Assembly: GCF_042186555.1 (NCBI RefSeq)
Contig: NC_133325.1
Span: 90,672,982-90,736,981, forward strand
Direction of reading: 5' to 3'
DNA from: Aquarana catesbeiana
Taxonomy: Eukaryota; Chordata; Amphibia; Anura; Ranidae
DNA: 64,000 bases
The position numbers and the translations under genes were made by a program. Numbering within the stretch: position 1 is the first letter of the stretch; every line of letters begins with the position of its first letter. This document shows, in pieces, positions 46,235-57,327 of this stretch. The notes under the pieces are model-generated. The model was not told where the DNA came from and did not search any database. It was given only the letters and a program-made list of their open reading frames with translations.

Positions 46235-46504
46235 TAAGGCCCCTTTCACACTCGTGCGACCTGAATGTTGCGTGACTTTCCCGTGATTTTTACACGACTT
46301 TGATGGGACTTGAAGCAATGCCTTTGTAATCTTGAGGTCTATGGACCTCAAGTCACATCAAAGTTGGACCAAAGTAGTGCAGGGACAACTTTGAACTCGC
46401 TGCGACTTGAACAGTACTCATTGAAAATCATGGGGTACGACCTGTCATGCGACTTTGCAGTCCCAAGTCATAGGACAAGTCGCACAAGTGTGAAAGGGGC
46501 CTAA
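46235..46504. mobile_element. MITE with TAAGGCCCCTTTCACAC ends
   Basis: TAAGGCCCCTTTCACACTCG faces GTGTGAAAGGGGCCTAAG. An inner palindrome CTTGAGGTCTATGGACCTCAAG-type lies near the middle. It is the intact relative of 39591-39997. Confidence 0.7.
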
Positions 46505-47505
46505 GAGTCCATAATAGAGGAGTGTCCTCCATGATAGTAAGAAAATGCCTCATCATTAATCCCCCCACCAATAATCCTCACACCGTCTCCGTTTAGTGTG
46601 AAAGGAACACCAGCCTCCCCACCGTCCATCCACCCCAGTGGCGTGCGCTGTAAGGTGCGAGTGGCATCTTTTATCTGTCCGTGTCCACATCAGGACACCA
46701 ATCGCTGGCCGCCAATGCTGCCCATGCGCCAGACCCCTAGTCCCATAAGGAATCCCTGAGAAGGCAATGAGGGACTGCCCATGGCCGCACTAGGGGAAAA
46801 CAGCTGAGGGAGAGAACCCCCAGGCAGCTTCCTCAGACGCCACGGCCGCCAGCCAGGGCCACCGACGATGGCCTCCACCAGGACCATGACGTGGGGTGCC
46901 TGCACATCCACGGATCTCCCTCCATCCCCGATCCACAGTAGGTTACCGCAAGCCAAAAATTGCTGTCTGTGTCCCCTATTGGAAGATTTACTCTGCTTAT
47001 TTGCCCTGTTTACCATTATTAGTGAAAGTAAAAGAAAATCCCAGATTTCAGGTTGTCCCCAGAAAAGTAATAGCATGCAAATATTCCAATGGGGACACTA
47101 GTTCTGGAGACCTGGTGGTCACCAAGGAATTCCCTTAATTTACAGGGATTTCCTCTCACTTCCTGTTTGGCTATTAGACAGGAAGTGAATGGAGATCTCT
47201 ACAATAGGACACAGATGGCGGAAAAAAAAAATCTGATAGGGGTTATAACCCTCCCTTACTCTATCCAAAATGGAAAAAAAGGTTTTGCCTATAGTTCCAC
47301 TTTAAAACTCAGCAGAAATGTTACAGCCACATGCATTAAAGGTAGAGTGCAGTCGATACTGCAAAATAGCACACAGCATAAGACAACACAAACCCTCCAC
47401 TTTTATGCAATACCCATGGTAACAGTAGCCCATTTAGACATCCAGTCCCAATGAGCTGACCTGTCCATCAAAGCCAGGAACCAGGGAACTAGGTGGTCTA
47501 TCACT
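46505..47505. other. repeat-derived, no gene seen
   Basis: A block at about 46960-47305 has words typical of an amphibian interspersed repeat (CACTTCCTGTTTGGCTATTA facing ACAGGAAGTGAATGG, and CTTACTCTATCCAAAATGGA). No coding exon is seen. GC-rich sequence at 46620-46950 has small palindromes only. Confidence 0.4.
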
Positions 47506-47905
47506 TCACAAAAATGGTTTGTATGACAGTACCTCTTTGATCCCTGGTGGATGGATGGCATTAAGACGCTCAATCCATTGGGTTCCCCTTTTGGAGAATT
47601 TTTTTGTCCCAGTTGCCACCCCTAGGATCCCTAGGGATGACATTCAGGACCAAAAAAGGGGCAAAAGAGGTGTCAAGTTTGTGGTATAAATCCAGATGCC
47701 TACTAACCGGGGTGAGCATTTTACCATTGGAGGAATATTATATGTGGTCATTGAGTCTTTGTCTTAATTGGCGGATAGTTTTTCCTATGTAAAGTGCGCC
47801 GCATTTACATAGCATGAAATATATGACCCCTTGGATTCCACAATCTGCAAAGAATCTGGAGCTGAAAATCTCTCCATTGGGGAGAATAAACCGATTAAAA
47901 ATAAA
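47506..47905 (-). pseudogene. Penelope-like element GIY-YIG endonuclease remnant
   Basis: Penelope-like retroelements end in a GIY-YIG endonuclease domain. On the - strand: FFADCGIQGVIYFMLCKCGA, then LYIGKTIRQLRQRLNDHI (the GIY-YIG equivalent and the arginine-rich helix), a stop, then PVSRHLDLYHK, DPRGGNWDKKILQ and, after a one-base shift, TQWIERLNAIHPPGI ending with KPFL and TGA at 47506-47508. This order (cysteine pair, YIG, RH, W-I-x-x-L-N, P-G) is the family pattern. One in-frame stop and one frameshift inactivate it. The reverse transcriptase that should precede it (to the right) is missing. Confidence 0.8.
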
Positions 47906-48420
47906 AAATCCAAAGCACCAAAAGAATCTAACTATTGGTATGAATAAGTGATACCATATAAATTAACAGCTGCAGTGAATAAGACCTTGCAAGTGCAAAG
48001 TGCCACAAATGTTAAATAAATATCACATTTGAAAACTGATGCGACTTTGAAAAATCGCTAAAAAGTCCCATACAGATAATTTACGCTGAGTGCCACAAAG
48101 ATTAGATAGATATCACATTTGAAACCTGGTGCGTTTTTACAAAAAAATCGCTAGAAAGTCCCATACAGAAGATTTGTTGCAAACATCAGTAAACTTGAAA
48201 CAATAAAAAGTTCCAAATCCCAATTAAAGTGCTCTTGCTCTACAAAGTGGATATGAATCCGTGCTTGATATGTGCTCACAGAACAGTGCCCCCACATGGA
48301 TGTGAACTCACCCCTCCAAATGGACCAACTATTTCTAGTTTCGTCAAATACGCATGTGGGACAGTCCCCGTGGATTTTCTGTGGACTGATGTGGTTCGGG
48401 ATCAATGCTTCCTCATATGA
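47906..48420 (-). mobile_element. Penelope-like terminal (pLTR-like) sequence with degenerate hammerhead words
   Basis: It directly precedes the GIY-YIG remnant on the - strand. Near its start (48418-48390) the - strand reads CATATGAGGAAGC then GATCCCGAACCAC, resembling CTGATGA and GAAAC of a hammerhead core with substitutions. It holds an 85-bp direct duplication (AGTCCCATACAGATAATTT at about 48065 and AGTCCCATACAGAAGATTT at about 48157). Confidence 0.5.
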
Positions 48421-48485
48421 CTGGATATGATAAAGAGGGCCTCACTCATACACATGGAAGAGCTATCACATGAAAGACAAAAACG

Positions 48486-49115
48486 TTTGCAAATGCGTTC
48501 TAACTAACCCCTGTTTTTAACGCAGACTGTTGGACAGGTTAATTTGGTCAGTTGGCAGACTGGTTGGTGAGTTGAGCTATGGAATGTTCTGTTTTTGTCT
48601 TTCATGTGATAGCCCTTCCATGTGCTCCTTGCTATGAAGGCCAGTTATAGGTGGGGCTGGGGCCATTTGTTTGTTACTGGTGTAAATATGGTCCGGGGAC
48701 ACACTGTACACCTTTGCTGCCATTGTGCTCTTGCTGGGTGTCCAGTGTGCTCCTGTTCCTTTAAGGGGGATTGGGCTGCCTCCAGGCCCACCTGCCCCTC
48801 ATCTCTCTCCATTTAATGCATGTGCTTCCATTGTGGAGACGCCTATAAATTCAGTAGTGTTAAGACTGCAAGTATACACAGGGTGCCGTGAAGAGGCCTT
48901 GCAGCTTATGCATGTGTTTGCAAATGCATGCTAACTAAACCCCTGTTTTTAATGCAGACTGTTGGACAGGTTAATTTGGTCAGTTGGCAGACTGGTTGGT
49001 GAGTTGAGCTATGGAATGTTCTGTTTTTGTCTTTCATGTGATAGCCCTTCCATGTGCTTCTTGCTGTGAAGGCCAGTTATAGGTGGGGGCAGGGGCCACT
49101 TGTTTGTTACTAATA
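48486..49115. repeat. tandem duplication, 431-bp period (1.45 copies)
   Basis: TTTGCAAATGC recurs at 48486 and 48917, followed in both by GCAGACTGTTGGACAGGTTA and TCTTTCATGTGATAGCCCTT. The second copy breaks off at about 49110. A short inverted piece (CACATGGAAGAGCTATCACATG at 48457) precedes the first copy, facing 48601-48622. It is satellite-like. Confidence 0.75.
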
Positions 49116-49604
49116 ACATTTTACTCCCTAGCATCTATTAGAGGTTCACAACGTTTAGGTACTATTTTATTAGGCATAGAAGAAATATAAGTTTAGATTT
49201 TGTATGTTTGTCTTTGCTTACTGGAGATGAAGAATTAAAGTGACTGTAAACCTTTCTTCATTAAAATAACAAACATGTCATACTTACTGCTCTGTGCAAT
49301 GCAATGGTTTTGGGAGGGAAAATCTGCAACAGGGACACAGACAGAATGAGAAAGCTGAGGAGTTCTAGCCCTCCCTTACTTTACTAAATGAATCGCCTCT
49401 CACCCGGCCTATAGACAAATGACAGCTGGGTGAGAGCTCTGTTATCCGGGGAAGACTGGGTGCCCCACAGGCTGGGCTCCAGCGCTGTCTTCCATGGTGT
49501 CCACCAGAGACAGAGGATGACAAATCAGTGCACCGGGCTGCTGCCAGTACCATGTGATCATTGTGACCAATCACAGCAGATCACATGACAATTGTACACA
49601 ATGG
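49116..49604. other. no gene seen
   Basis: Sequence resembles an interspersed repeat near 49240-49330 (AAAGTGACTGTAAACCTTTC). No exon is supported. Confidence 0.35.
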
Positions 49605-49815
49605 ATGGCTTTCTTTCATTCTGGCTGGTGACAGGTACTTGAGTAATCTGATTGGCTGGTGACAGGTACTTGGGTAATCTAAAGGGGTTGTGACAGGTAC
49701 ACGGGTACTCAGGTGGGCTGGTGACAGGTACTCGGGTAATCTAATGGGCTGGTGACAGGTACTCAGGTTCTCAGATGGGCTGTGACAGGTACTTTGATGG
49801 GCTGGTGACAGGTCC
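49605..49815. repeat. 31-bp minisatellite
   Basis: The unit GGCTGGTGACAGGTACTCGG plus GTAATCTAATG repeats about seven times with length changes (some units lack GG or carry ACTCAGG). It abuts TTAA-family sequence at 49840. Confidence 0.75.
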
Positions 49816-49839
49816 TCTTTATTACTGGGGGGGGCAACC

Positions 49840-50175
49840 AGTGTGTGTTGGTGTGCAAAGTGGTAACGAGCTGTTACCGCAATCTCCTCCTCACACACGA
49901 TCTGTGTGTGAGGAGAAGAGCTGGTAGCAGCTCGTTTCTATGGTTTGTTTACATTCTGTGATTGGACACAGCCGACCAGTCACGTGGTAAATAAACAATT
50001 TAATTGGCTCTTTACTGAGATCAGAACGGGCTGTGTCAGGGTGACAAGCCTCATCCCCGATCGCTACGCTGTGGGCCCCCAGGAGCGGCGAGTATGGGAG
50101 GACGTCATATGACGCCCGCCCAGGATGGGAGAGTGTTCCTGCCGGCATCATTTTACTATGGCCTGGTATGATATT
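49840..50175. mobile_element. TTAA-family element fragment
   Basis: CTCACACACGATCTGTGTGT and GTGATTGGACACAGCC are family words; the right end is TATGATATTGG followed by TTAA (50173-50176). Its left part is replaced by the 31-bp minisatellite. Confidence 0.5.
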
Positions 50176-50344
50176 GGTTAACTCTTCCCCCCCTTTTCTT
50201 TCTTGGATTCACACTTCCCTTTTCATTTAATCGTGTTGCTTCCACCTGTGGTTGCACAATATGTATACTCATGGCCCATGCCAGCGAGCTGGTGAGTGGT
50301 GGTGAAGTATGGGTTCTAATGTTTTCCCTAGTATTTTCTTTTCA

Positions 50345-50565
50345 AAATTTTCGGTCTTTTTTCATTTATTTAGCAAAAAATAAAAAACACAATGGTGATT
50401 AAATACCACCGAAAGAAAGTTCTATTTGTGTGAAAAAAAATATATAAAAATTTTGTATGGGTACAGAGTTGCATGACCGCTCAATTGTCATTCAAAGTGC
50501 GACAGCGCAGAAAGCTGGAAATTGGCCTGGGCAGGAAGGGGGTGAATGTGCCTGGTACTGAAGCG
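50345..50565. mobile_element. TTAA-family right-end fragment
   Basis: It contains AAATTTTCGGTCTTTTTTC, ACCACCGAAAGAAAGTTCTA and AATTGGCCTGGGCAGGAAGG, and ends TACTGAAGCGG before TTAA (50566-50569). Only the right 220 bp of an element are present. Confidence 0.6.
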
Positions 50566-50969
50566 GTTAAATACCACTAGAAGGGCGAGTGATATCTATG
50601 GAATGATCCACTGCACTTCTTTGCACTTTTTAACACAGAGTGACTTATTTATAAAGCAAGGTATACACAGGCAAACCTCACCACGAGAACAGGGGAATGG
50701 GGAACACAAATCTACAAACCTCCATGTGTGACTACCACAGGTCCATTGTGTTCAAAATTGTAATTACCAAAAATATAAAAGGAGAGGGGTTTTTGGGACT
50801 TTGAGTGAAGCACATAGCGCAATAGGCTCAGTGCCTCCATTCCTAATAAATTCAAAGGAGAAAAGAGGTTGGAACTTTAAATGAGGTGCTTGCGGAGCAG
50901 TTGATAAATAATGTGGATAAAACATAAAAATGAATATGTGTATGTTTAGTAGAGTCATATAAAGCATTG

Positions 50970-51981
50970 CACCAGCGATCTGCAGATCACTGGTGCCATG
51001 CAGGTCTCCTGCAGACTTGTCAGTGTATCGGCTTGCTGGTACCTCGTACAAGGAAGCCGATACACGCTGACAGGAAGAATGAATGAACTACTGCAGCGCG
51101 TGTCGGCTGCGCGACACGCCGTACCGCTACGGCGGTTCATGCACTAGCTTCTGTGGGCGCGCCGCCGGAGGTGCCTAGTGGGGGAGCCAATCAGCGGGTC
51201 CGGCAGACTCGATGTCCACCGGCCACCCACAATCGTTCCCCGCTGAGACAAAACGGGGATCTGCCGACGTAAACAAGGTAGATCTCCGTTCTGACAGAGG
51301 ATTACACTGAGATCTTCTCTTTCTGCTATGCAGGAAGATGGATATCTGGGTTATCTCAGGCAGCCCATCCCCCATACAGTTAGTAAACACACCCAATTAA
51401 CCCCTTTCTTAGTACAATGTCCATTCATATTTTTAGCAAGGATCACTGTAATGTCACTGGTTCCCCAAAAAAAAAAAGTGTAAAAAATGTCAGTTAGGTG
51501 TCCAATCTGTCCGCCGCAATGTCGCAGTCTAGCTAATAATCACTGACCGCCGCCATTACTAGTAAAAAAAAAAAAAAATAATAATAAAAATGCCATAAAT
51601 CTATCCCCTATTTTGTAGACGCTATAACTTTTGCGCAAACCAGCCAATATACACTTATTGGGGGTTTTGTTTACCAAAAATATGTAGCAGAATACATATT
51701 GGCTTAAACTGATGAAGAAATTAGATTTTTAAATTAATGTATGTTTTATAGCAGAAAATAAAAAATTGTTTTTTTTTTTTCAAATTTTTTTTTTTTTTTA
51801 ATAGCGCAAAAAAGAAAAACCGCAGAGGTGAAAGAAAGATCTGATAGTGGGGGAAAAAAGGATATCAATTTTTGGGTACATCGCCGCACGACCGCGCAAT
51901 TGTTAGCTAAAGTAACGCAGTGCCGTATCTCAAAAAATGGCCTGATCATTAAGGGGGTAAAACCTCCCTGGGCTGAACTGT
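50970..51981. mobile_element. TTAA-family element, left end uncertain
   Basis: The right end is GGGCTGAACTG then TTAA (51982-51985). The interior has ATTACTAGTAAAAAA, AACCAGCCAATATACACTTA and CGACCGCGCAATTGTTAGC, as in 52973-53871. The left part includes a strong hairpin at about 51025-51075 (TGTATCGGCTT facing AAGCCGATACA). It is non-coding. Confidence 0.5.
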
Positions 51982-51985
51982 TTAA

Positions 51986-52894
51986 AAACTACAAGCCGAA
52001 AGCCTCAAAGGCTGGACCTTGTAGTTTTCTGTTCACAGAGCACTGTCAATGAGTGACGTGGCCGGGTGGGCGGAGCGTCTTTTTAAAATTTTGACAGCTG
52101 GCGGGTGGAGATGGTCCCCCCGCTAGCTGGAACAACGAGGGAAGCAGGAGACGTGGGGCCCAGGGCACTATGCAGAGGAATTGCACAAAGCCTCTTCTTC
52201 AGTCTCCCACCGGTGATCCTAGCTACTCCACTTCTCAGTGGGCTCCTATAGGAAGCCACTTTCTATCATGGCACACCCGCAGGCTCGTTCCCAAGCCACA
52301 CTACCTGTGTCCATAGACACGGACAGCAAAGCCCCCCTGGGGCCACATAATTTGACTGACAGCAGCGGGGGCCAATGGCTCCTGCTGCCTCAGCAAAGGC
52401 AGTGAGACTGGGAAGGAAGAGGAGGGAGCCAATGCAGATGGGATCACTTTAAACAATTAACCAAAAACCCTGACATTAGAGCAGGCCAAAGAGACCAGAT
52501 TCTCCAAAAACACCCCAGTGCTACAATGCTTCCACAATGCCTTTTACTATAGTAACACTGTACTATTCTGGGCACAGTGTGAAAAAAAAAAACTGGGAAT
52601 AGAAAAACACAAATATTATAAAAAATATTTTTTTACATACTGTCACCAGTCAGTGTCCCTGATCACTGCCACACATTATATGATAACGCTGTACTGCACT
52701 GGTGACAGTATGTAAAACAAAGTTGTTAAGAAAACATTTTTTTTTTAAATTTCTTCATTTACCAAAAAAATGGTGCCAGAAAAGAACTTAAAAAACTCAC
52801 CATGTCTCTTACTAAATACCTTGGGCTTTCTACTTTCCAAAAAGGTGTCATTTGGGGGATATTTATACTGTCCTGGTGTTTACAGGCCTCATCA
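51986..52894. other. no gene seen; one hairpin
   Basis: A perfect 17-bp inverted pair TACATACTGTCACCAGT lies at 52634-52650 and 52698-52714, a tiny MITE-like hairpin. A short ACTACAAGC/CTTGTAGTTTT pair flanks 51988-52028. The segment 52755-52890 resembles the foldback unit at 29085-30545. There is no gene. Confidence 0.45.
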
Positions 52895-54538
52895 GGATTT
52901 TTTTTTTTTTAAATAGCATTTTAGTGTAAATATGAGATCTGAGGTCTTTTTGACCCCAGATCTCATATTTAACCGCTTGCCAACTGCCTCACGCAGATAT
53001 ACTGCGGTAGAAGGGCTCGTACAGGCAGAATCACGTACCTGTACGTGGCCCTTTAAGAGGCGGCCTGTGGGCACGCAGCAAGCTCCATGAGTCGGGTCGC
53101 GGGTCCCGCGAAGGACGGGAAGATGCTAATGTAAACAAGCATCTCCCCGTTCTGCCTAGTGACAGTGTCACTGATCTCTGCTCCCTGTGATCGGGAGCTA
53201 TGATCAGTGACGTGCCACACACAGCCTTCCCGCCCCACAGTTAGAAACACTCCCCAGGACACACTTAACACCTTCACTGCCAGTGTGATTTACACAGGAA
53301 TCAGTGCATTTGTATACCACTGATTGCTGTATAAATGACAATGGTCACAAAAATGTCCGATGTGTCCGCTATAATGTCACAGTCACAATAAAAATCGCTG
53401 ATCGCCGCCATTACTAGTAAAAAAAAAAAAAAAAATATTAATAAAAATGCCATAAAACTATCCCCTATTTTGTAAACGCTATAACTGTTGCGCAAACCAA
53501 TCAATAATCGCTTATTGCGATTTTTTTTTTTTTTACCAAAAATATGTAAAAGAATACGTATCGGCCTAAACTGAGGAAAAAAAAAAAATTTTATATATTT
53601 TTGGGGGATATTTATTATAGTAAAATGTAAAAAATAATGCCTTTTTTTTCAAAATTGTCGCTCTTTTTTTTGTTTATAGCGCAAAAACGAAAAACCGCAG
53701 AGGTGATCAAATACCACCAAAAGAAAGCTCTATTTGTGGGAAAAAAAGACGTCAATTTTGTATGGGAGCCACGTCGCACGACCGTGCAATTGTCAGTTAA
53801 AGCGACGCAGTGCCGAATCGCAAAAAGTGCTCTGGTCAGGAAGGGGGTAAATTCTTCCGGGGCTGAAGCGGTTAAGATGTCCTGTCATGCTTTTTTCTAT
53901 TACAAGGGATGTTTACATTCCTTGTAATAGGAATAAAAGTGACACAATTTTATTTTATAAAAAGAATAGTGTAAAAATTTAAAAAGGTAAAATAAATAAA
54001 AAAAAAAAAAAAAGTAAAACACACCCCGTCCCGCCAAGCTTGCGCGCAGAAGCGAACACATAGGTGAGTAGTGCCCGCATATGAAAACGGTGTTCAAACC
54101 ACACATGTGGGGTATGCTAGCCCTAGACCTCCTTTGTAACTCAAAACATGTAGAATTTTTTTAAACGTTCCCTATGGAGATTTTTAAGGGTAAAAGTTTG
54201 TCGCCATTCCACGAGCGGGCACAATTTTGACATGTTGGGTACCAATTTACTCGGCGTAACATTATCTTTCACAATATAAAAGAAATTGGGCTAACTTTAC
54301 TGTTGTCTTATTTTTTTTAATCCAAAAAAGTGTATTTTTTCCCAAAAAAGTGCGCTTGTAAGACAGCTGCGCAAATACGGTGGGACAGAAAGTATTGCAA
54401 CGACCGCCATTTTATTCTCTAGGGTGTTAGAAAAAAAATGTATAATGTTTAGGGGTTCTAAGTAATTATCTCGCAAACAAAAACTGTTTTTAACTTGTAA
54501 TCAACAAGTCTCAAAAAGAGGCTCGGTCCTTAAGTGGT
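52895..54538. mobile_element. TTAA-family host element, split by a nested one
   Basis: The left piece (52895-52968) holds GATCTGAGGTCTTTTTGACC; the right piece (53876-54538) continues with GTCCTGTCATGC and TTGTCGCCATTCCACGAGCG, and ends CTTAAGTGGTCA. Together they match 2198-3384. The insert 52973-53871 carries its own TTAA copies. Confidence 0.65.
52973..53871. mobile_element. nested TTAA-type element
   Basis: TTAA occurs at 52969-52972 and 53872-53875, with termini CCGCTTGCCAACTGCC and GGGCTGAAGCGG. It shares its interior with 32030-33009 (ATTACTAGTAAAAAA, ACCAAAAGAAAGCTCTATTT, GTGCAATTGTCAGTTAAAGC). It is non-coding. Confidence 0.75.
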
Positions 54539-54540
54539 CA

Positions 54541-54710
54541 ATGGCTTTGTGTTGAGTTATTTTGAGGGGACAGCAAATGTACACTGTTATACAAGCTGTA
54601 CACTCACTACTTTACATTGTAGCAAAGTGTCATTTCTTCAGTGTTGTCACATGAAAAGATATAATAAAATATTTACAAAAATGTGAGGGGTGTACTCACT
54701 TTTGTGAGAT
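54541..54710 (+). mobile_element. Tc1 right inverted-repeat fragment
   Basis: It is nearly identical to 23112-23280 of the Tc1 copy above (GTACACTCACTACTTTACAT, GTGAGGGGTGTACTCACTTT). No transposase is attached. It abuts the end of the TTAA host element. Confidence 0.85.
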
Positions 54711-54744
54711 TATATGTATATACACACATACACTAGATATAAAA

Positions 54745-55199
54745 AGCCGACACACCCGTGTTAAAATGTCAGGTTTCTAAGTAAAAGAAAATGAGACAAA
54801 GATAAATCATTTAATTTTTCCACCTTTTTAATGTGACCTATAAACTATACAACTTAATTAAAAACAAACTGAAATCTTTTAGGGGAGGGAGTAAAAATAA
54901 AAAAACAAAATAATGTGGTTGCAGAAGTGTGCACACCCTCTTATAACGGGATGTAGCTGTGTTCAGAATTAAGCAATCACATTCAAACTCGTGTTAAACA
55001 GGAGTCCGTACACACCTGCCATCATTTAAAGTGCCTCTGATTAACCCCAAATAAGTTCAGCTGTTCTAGTAGGTCTTTCCTGACATTTTCTTAGTCTCAT
55101 CCTACAGCAAAAGCCATGGTCCGCAGAGAGATTCCAAAGCATCAGAGGGATTGTTAAAAGGCATCAGTCAGGAGAAGGGTACAAAAGAATTTCCAAGTC
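54745..55199 (+). mobile_element. second Tc1-like family, left part
   Basis: Non-coding terminal sequence (ATAAAAAGCCGACACACCCG, AGAAGTGTGCACACCCTC) leads to a transposase start MVRREIPKHQRDC at 55115. A stop follows at once. The copy is interrupted at about 55200 by unrelated sequence and resumes at about 55490. Confidence 0.7.
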
Positions 55200-55489
55200 A
55201 TGGTGCTTAATACTCTAATGATTAATTACAGATATTCTCCTGATGAAGCGGTAGAATCCTCTGAAACATGCTGAGAACAATGGTATCCATGAGAATCCAC
55301 CACTTTTTGATCCTCCTCTTTACTAAAAATCTTGAGTATATGCTGTTTAAGTTGGTACCGAGAGAGTCCTTATTATTGCTCCTTTCTGGGTGATCCGATG
55401 GGGACCGATTCCCCAGTCCCCTCTTCTTTCTCTCAAACTGGATGATGGTACACTATACTTAGTTTATATCCAACTATACCAATTAAGGC
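55200..55489 (+). mobile_element. insert with hammerhead-like core, possibly Penelope-derived
   Basis: About 290 bp separate the two halves of the Tc1 transposase, replacing the part between ISK and LPRTGRP. It contains CTGATGA at 55240, AGCGG, a TAGAAT loop, CCTCT and GAAAC at 55263. An upstream ATTCTC (55234-55239) can pair with GAGAAT (55291-55296). This is the layout of a small hammerhead motif, known from Penelope-like elements. It is non-coding. Confidence 0.5.
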
Positions 55490-55704
55490 TACCGTTTGCA
55501 TTACCAAGAACTGGACGTCCCTCTAAAATTGATGAAAAGACAAGAAGAAAGCTGCTCAAGGAGGCTGCCAAGAGGCCTACAGCAACATTAAAGGAGCTGC
55601 AGGAATATCTGGCAAGCACTGGCTGTGTGGTACATGTGACAACAATCTCCCGTATTCTTCATATGTTTGGGCTATGGGGTAGAGTGGCAAGATGGAAACC
55701 TTTT
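55490..55704 (+). pseudogene. second Tc1-like family transposase fragment
   Basis: The frame reads LPRTGRPSKIDEKTRRKL, then KEAAKRPTATLKELQEYLA and TTISRILHMFGLWGRVARWK: the second helix-turn-helix with the GRP linker motif, typical of Tc1 DNA-binding domains. It stops at about 55704 before the catalytic domain, where unrelated repeat begins. It is 3'-truncated and 5'-interrupted. Confidence 0.8.
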
Positions 55705-56170
55705 CTGAGGGGTACGATGTACCCCATACTCATTCACATGGGGTGGGGGGCCTGGATCTGGGGCCCCCTTGTTAAAGGGGCTTCCAGATTCCGATAAGCC
55801 CCCCGCCCACAGACCCGACAACCACCGGCAAGGGTTGTCGGGAAGAGGCCCTTGTCCTCATCAACATGGGGACAAGGTGATTTGGGGTGGGGGCACAGGG
55901 CCCCCCTGCCCTTTCAAAGCACCCACCCCCCATGTTGAGGGCATGCGGCCTGGTATGGTTCAGGAGGGGGGGGGGCGCTCGCTCCTTCCCACCCCCTTTC
56001 CTGGCCTGCTGGGCTGTGTGCTCGGATAAGGGCCTGGTATAGATTTTGGGGGGAACCCACGCCTTTTTTTTTGGAGCGGGGGTTCCCCTTAAAATCCATA
56101 CCAGACCGAATGACCTGGTATGCTCCTGGAGGGGGAACCCATGCCGTTTTTTTGTTTTTTAGTTTTTTTT
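55705..56170. repeat. GC-rich interspersed repeat
   Basis: The sequence has CCCCCTTGTTAAAGGGGCTT, ACAACCACCGGCAAGGGTTG and ATGTTGAGGGCATGCGGCCT, words I associate with a repeat common in ranid frogs. Palindromic pairs (CCTTGTCCTCATCAACATGG with the repeated CCCCATGTTGA) occur. There is no gene despite open frames. Confidence 0.55.
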
Positions 56171-56209
56171 TATTTGGCTGGGGTTTCTCTTCAAGATCAT
56201 CAGAGCACA

Positions 56210-56458
56210 AGTCGCCTGCCAAAGTCGGATCAGTTAAGACCGAAATCCGACTTTGATCCAACTTCAGTGATATTCAATGGGCTGAAGTAGGACCAAAGTC
56301 GGATCAAAGAAGTGCAGGGAGCATTTTCAAAGTCGGACCGATTTGTGTTGGACCAGTTAAGACGGCTCCCATAGGGAAACATTGGATTTTCATATGTCAT
56401 GAGACATGAGCTCCCAATGTCGGAGCGTTTGTCGTACCAGTGTGAACCCGGCCTTAAC
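56210..56458. mobile_element. MITE-like repeat
   Basis: Repeated words AAAGTCGGATCA at 56221, 56293 and 56329 and TCCGACTTTGATCC inverted. It ends GTGTGAACCCGGCCTTAA, the terminus class seen near 23915 and 61862. Its left end is not clear. Confidence 0.45.
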
Positions 56459-56469
56459 CTGGAAGCAGT

Positions 56470-56846
56470 GTGCCATACCTCCCAACTTTTTGAGACGGGA
56501 ATGAGGGACACCTATTAGCAAAAGTATGTAGGCACAGGACACCCCGCCATGCCCCCTTAAAAGAGAATAATACAAAAAAAAAATATTAGTTAAACCTAGT
56601 GCTTTTTTTTTTTACCACTTCTATTCCTTTAGATTGGCTCTTGAAATTTACAAATGCAACAATTTAGAAATTGGATAAAGGGTTTAGCACTGGGAAACAC
56701 TTTTTGAAAGATAAATAGTCCATTTTATATACAACTATATAGATCAGACCAAAATGAAAGAGAAATGAGGAGGAAAGAGGGACAGAGGGACTTTGTTCCA
56801 AATCAGTGACAGTCCCTCGAAAATCAGGGAAAGTTGGGAGCTATGG
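56470..56846. mobile_element. MITE-like repeat with CATACCTCCCAACTTT ends
   Basis: CCATACCTCCCAACTTTTTG at the left faces AAAGTTGGGAGCTATGG at the right. It includes GGACAGAGGGACTTTG and GACAGTCCCTC words. No target duplication was clear to me. Confidence 0.5.
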
Positions 56847-57323
56847 TGTGCAGACAACCAGTTCAGTGATATTCTTCTTCTATCATATCAGCATAGAGGT
56901 GTATTATACATTCAAGTGTTGGATTTAGGCTAGACGTTAAAATGAAAATGACAGTAGCTTTGCAGTGAGTTTTTCAACGTTTTTGCAGTAGCAGTTTTTA
57001 GCGTTTTCGTTTTTTCAATGGATCAAAAACGCTGGTGAGCCGCGTTTTTGAGGTTAGAGCATTTCTTACAGCTGAAAAACTTTTTTTTTTTTTTTTAAAG
57101 CCAAAAAACGCCCCAGCCAAAAACTGCTGATAACAGCCTGTGTGTGCATGGACACGTAGGATAACATGTTGGGGAGTTTATTGACTGTATAAAAAACATC
57201 TGAAGCCAAAAACAGCTGCTGTAAAAATGCCCAGAGTGCATGAGTTGAACTTTAGTCAGAAAATTAAATCCAGCTAAATCACTTAAGGTTGATCCCATTT
57301 GCAGGTATAGCTTTGCACAACAT
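56847..57323. other. no gene seen
   Basis: Degenerate AACGC / GCGTTTTT words at 56985-57120 resemble the interior of the Harbinger-type MITE at 38980-39419. Nothing coding is supported. Confidence 0.35.
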
Positions 57324-57327
57324 TTAA

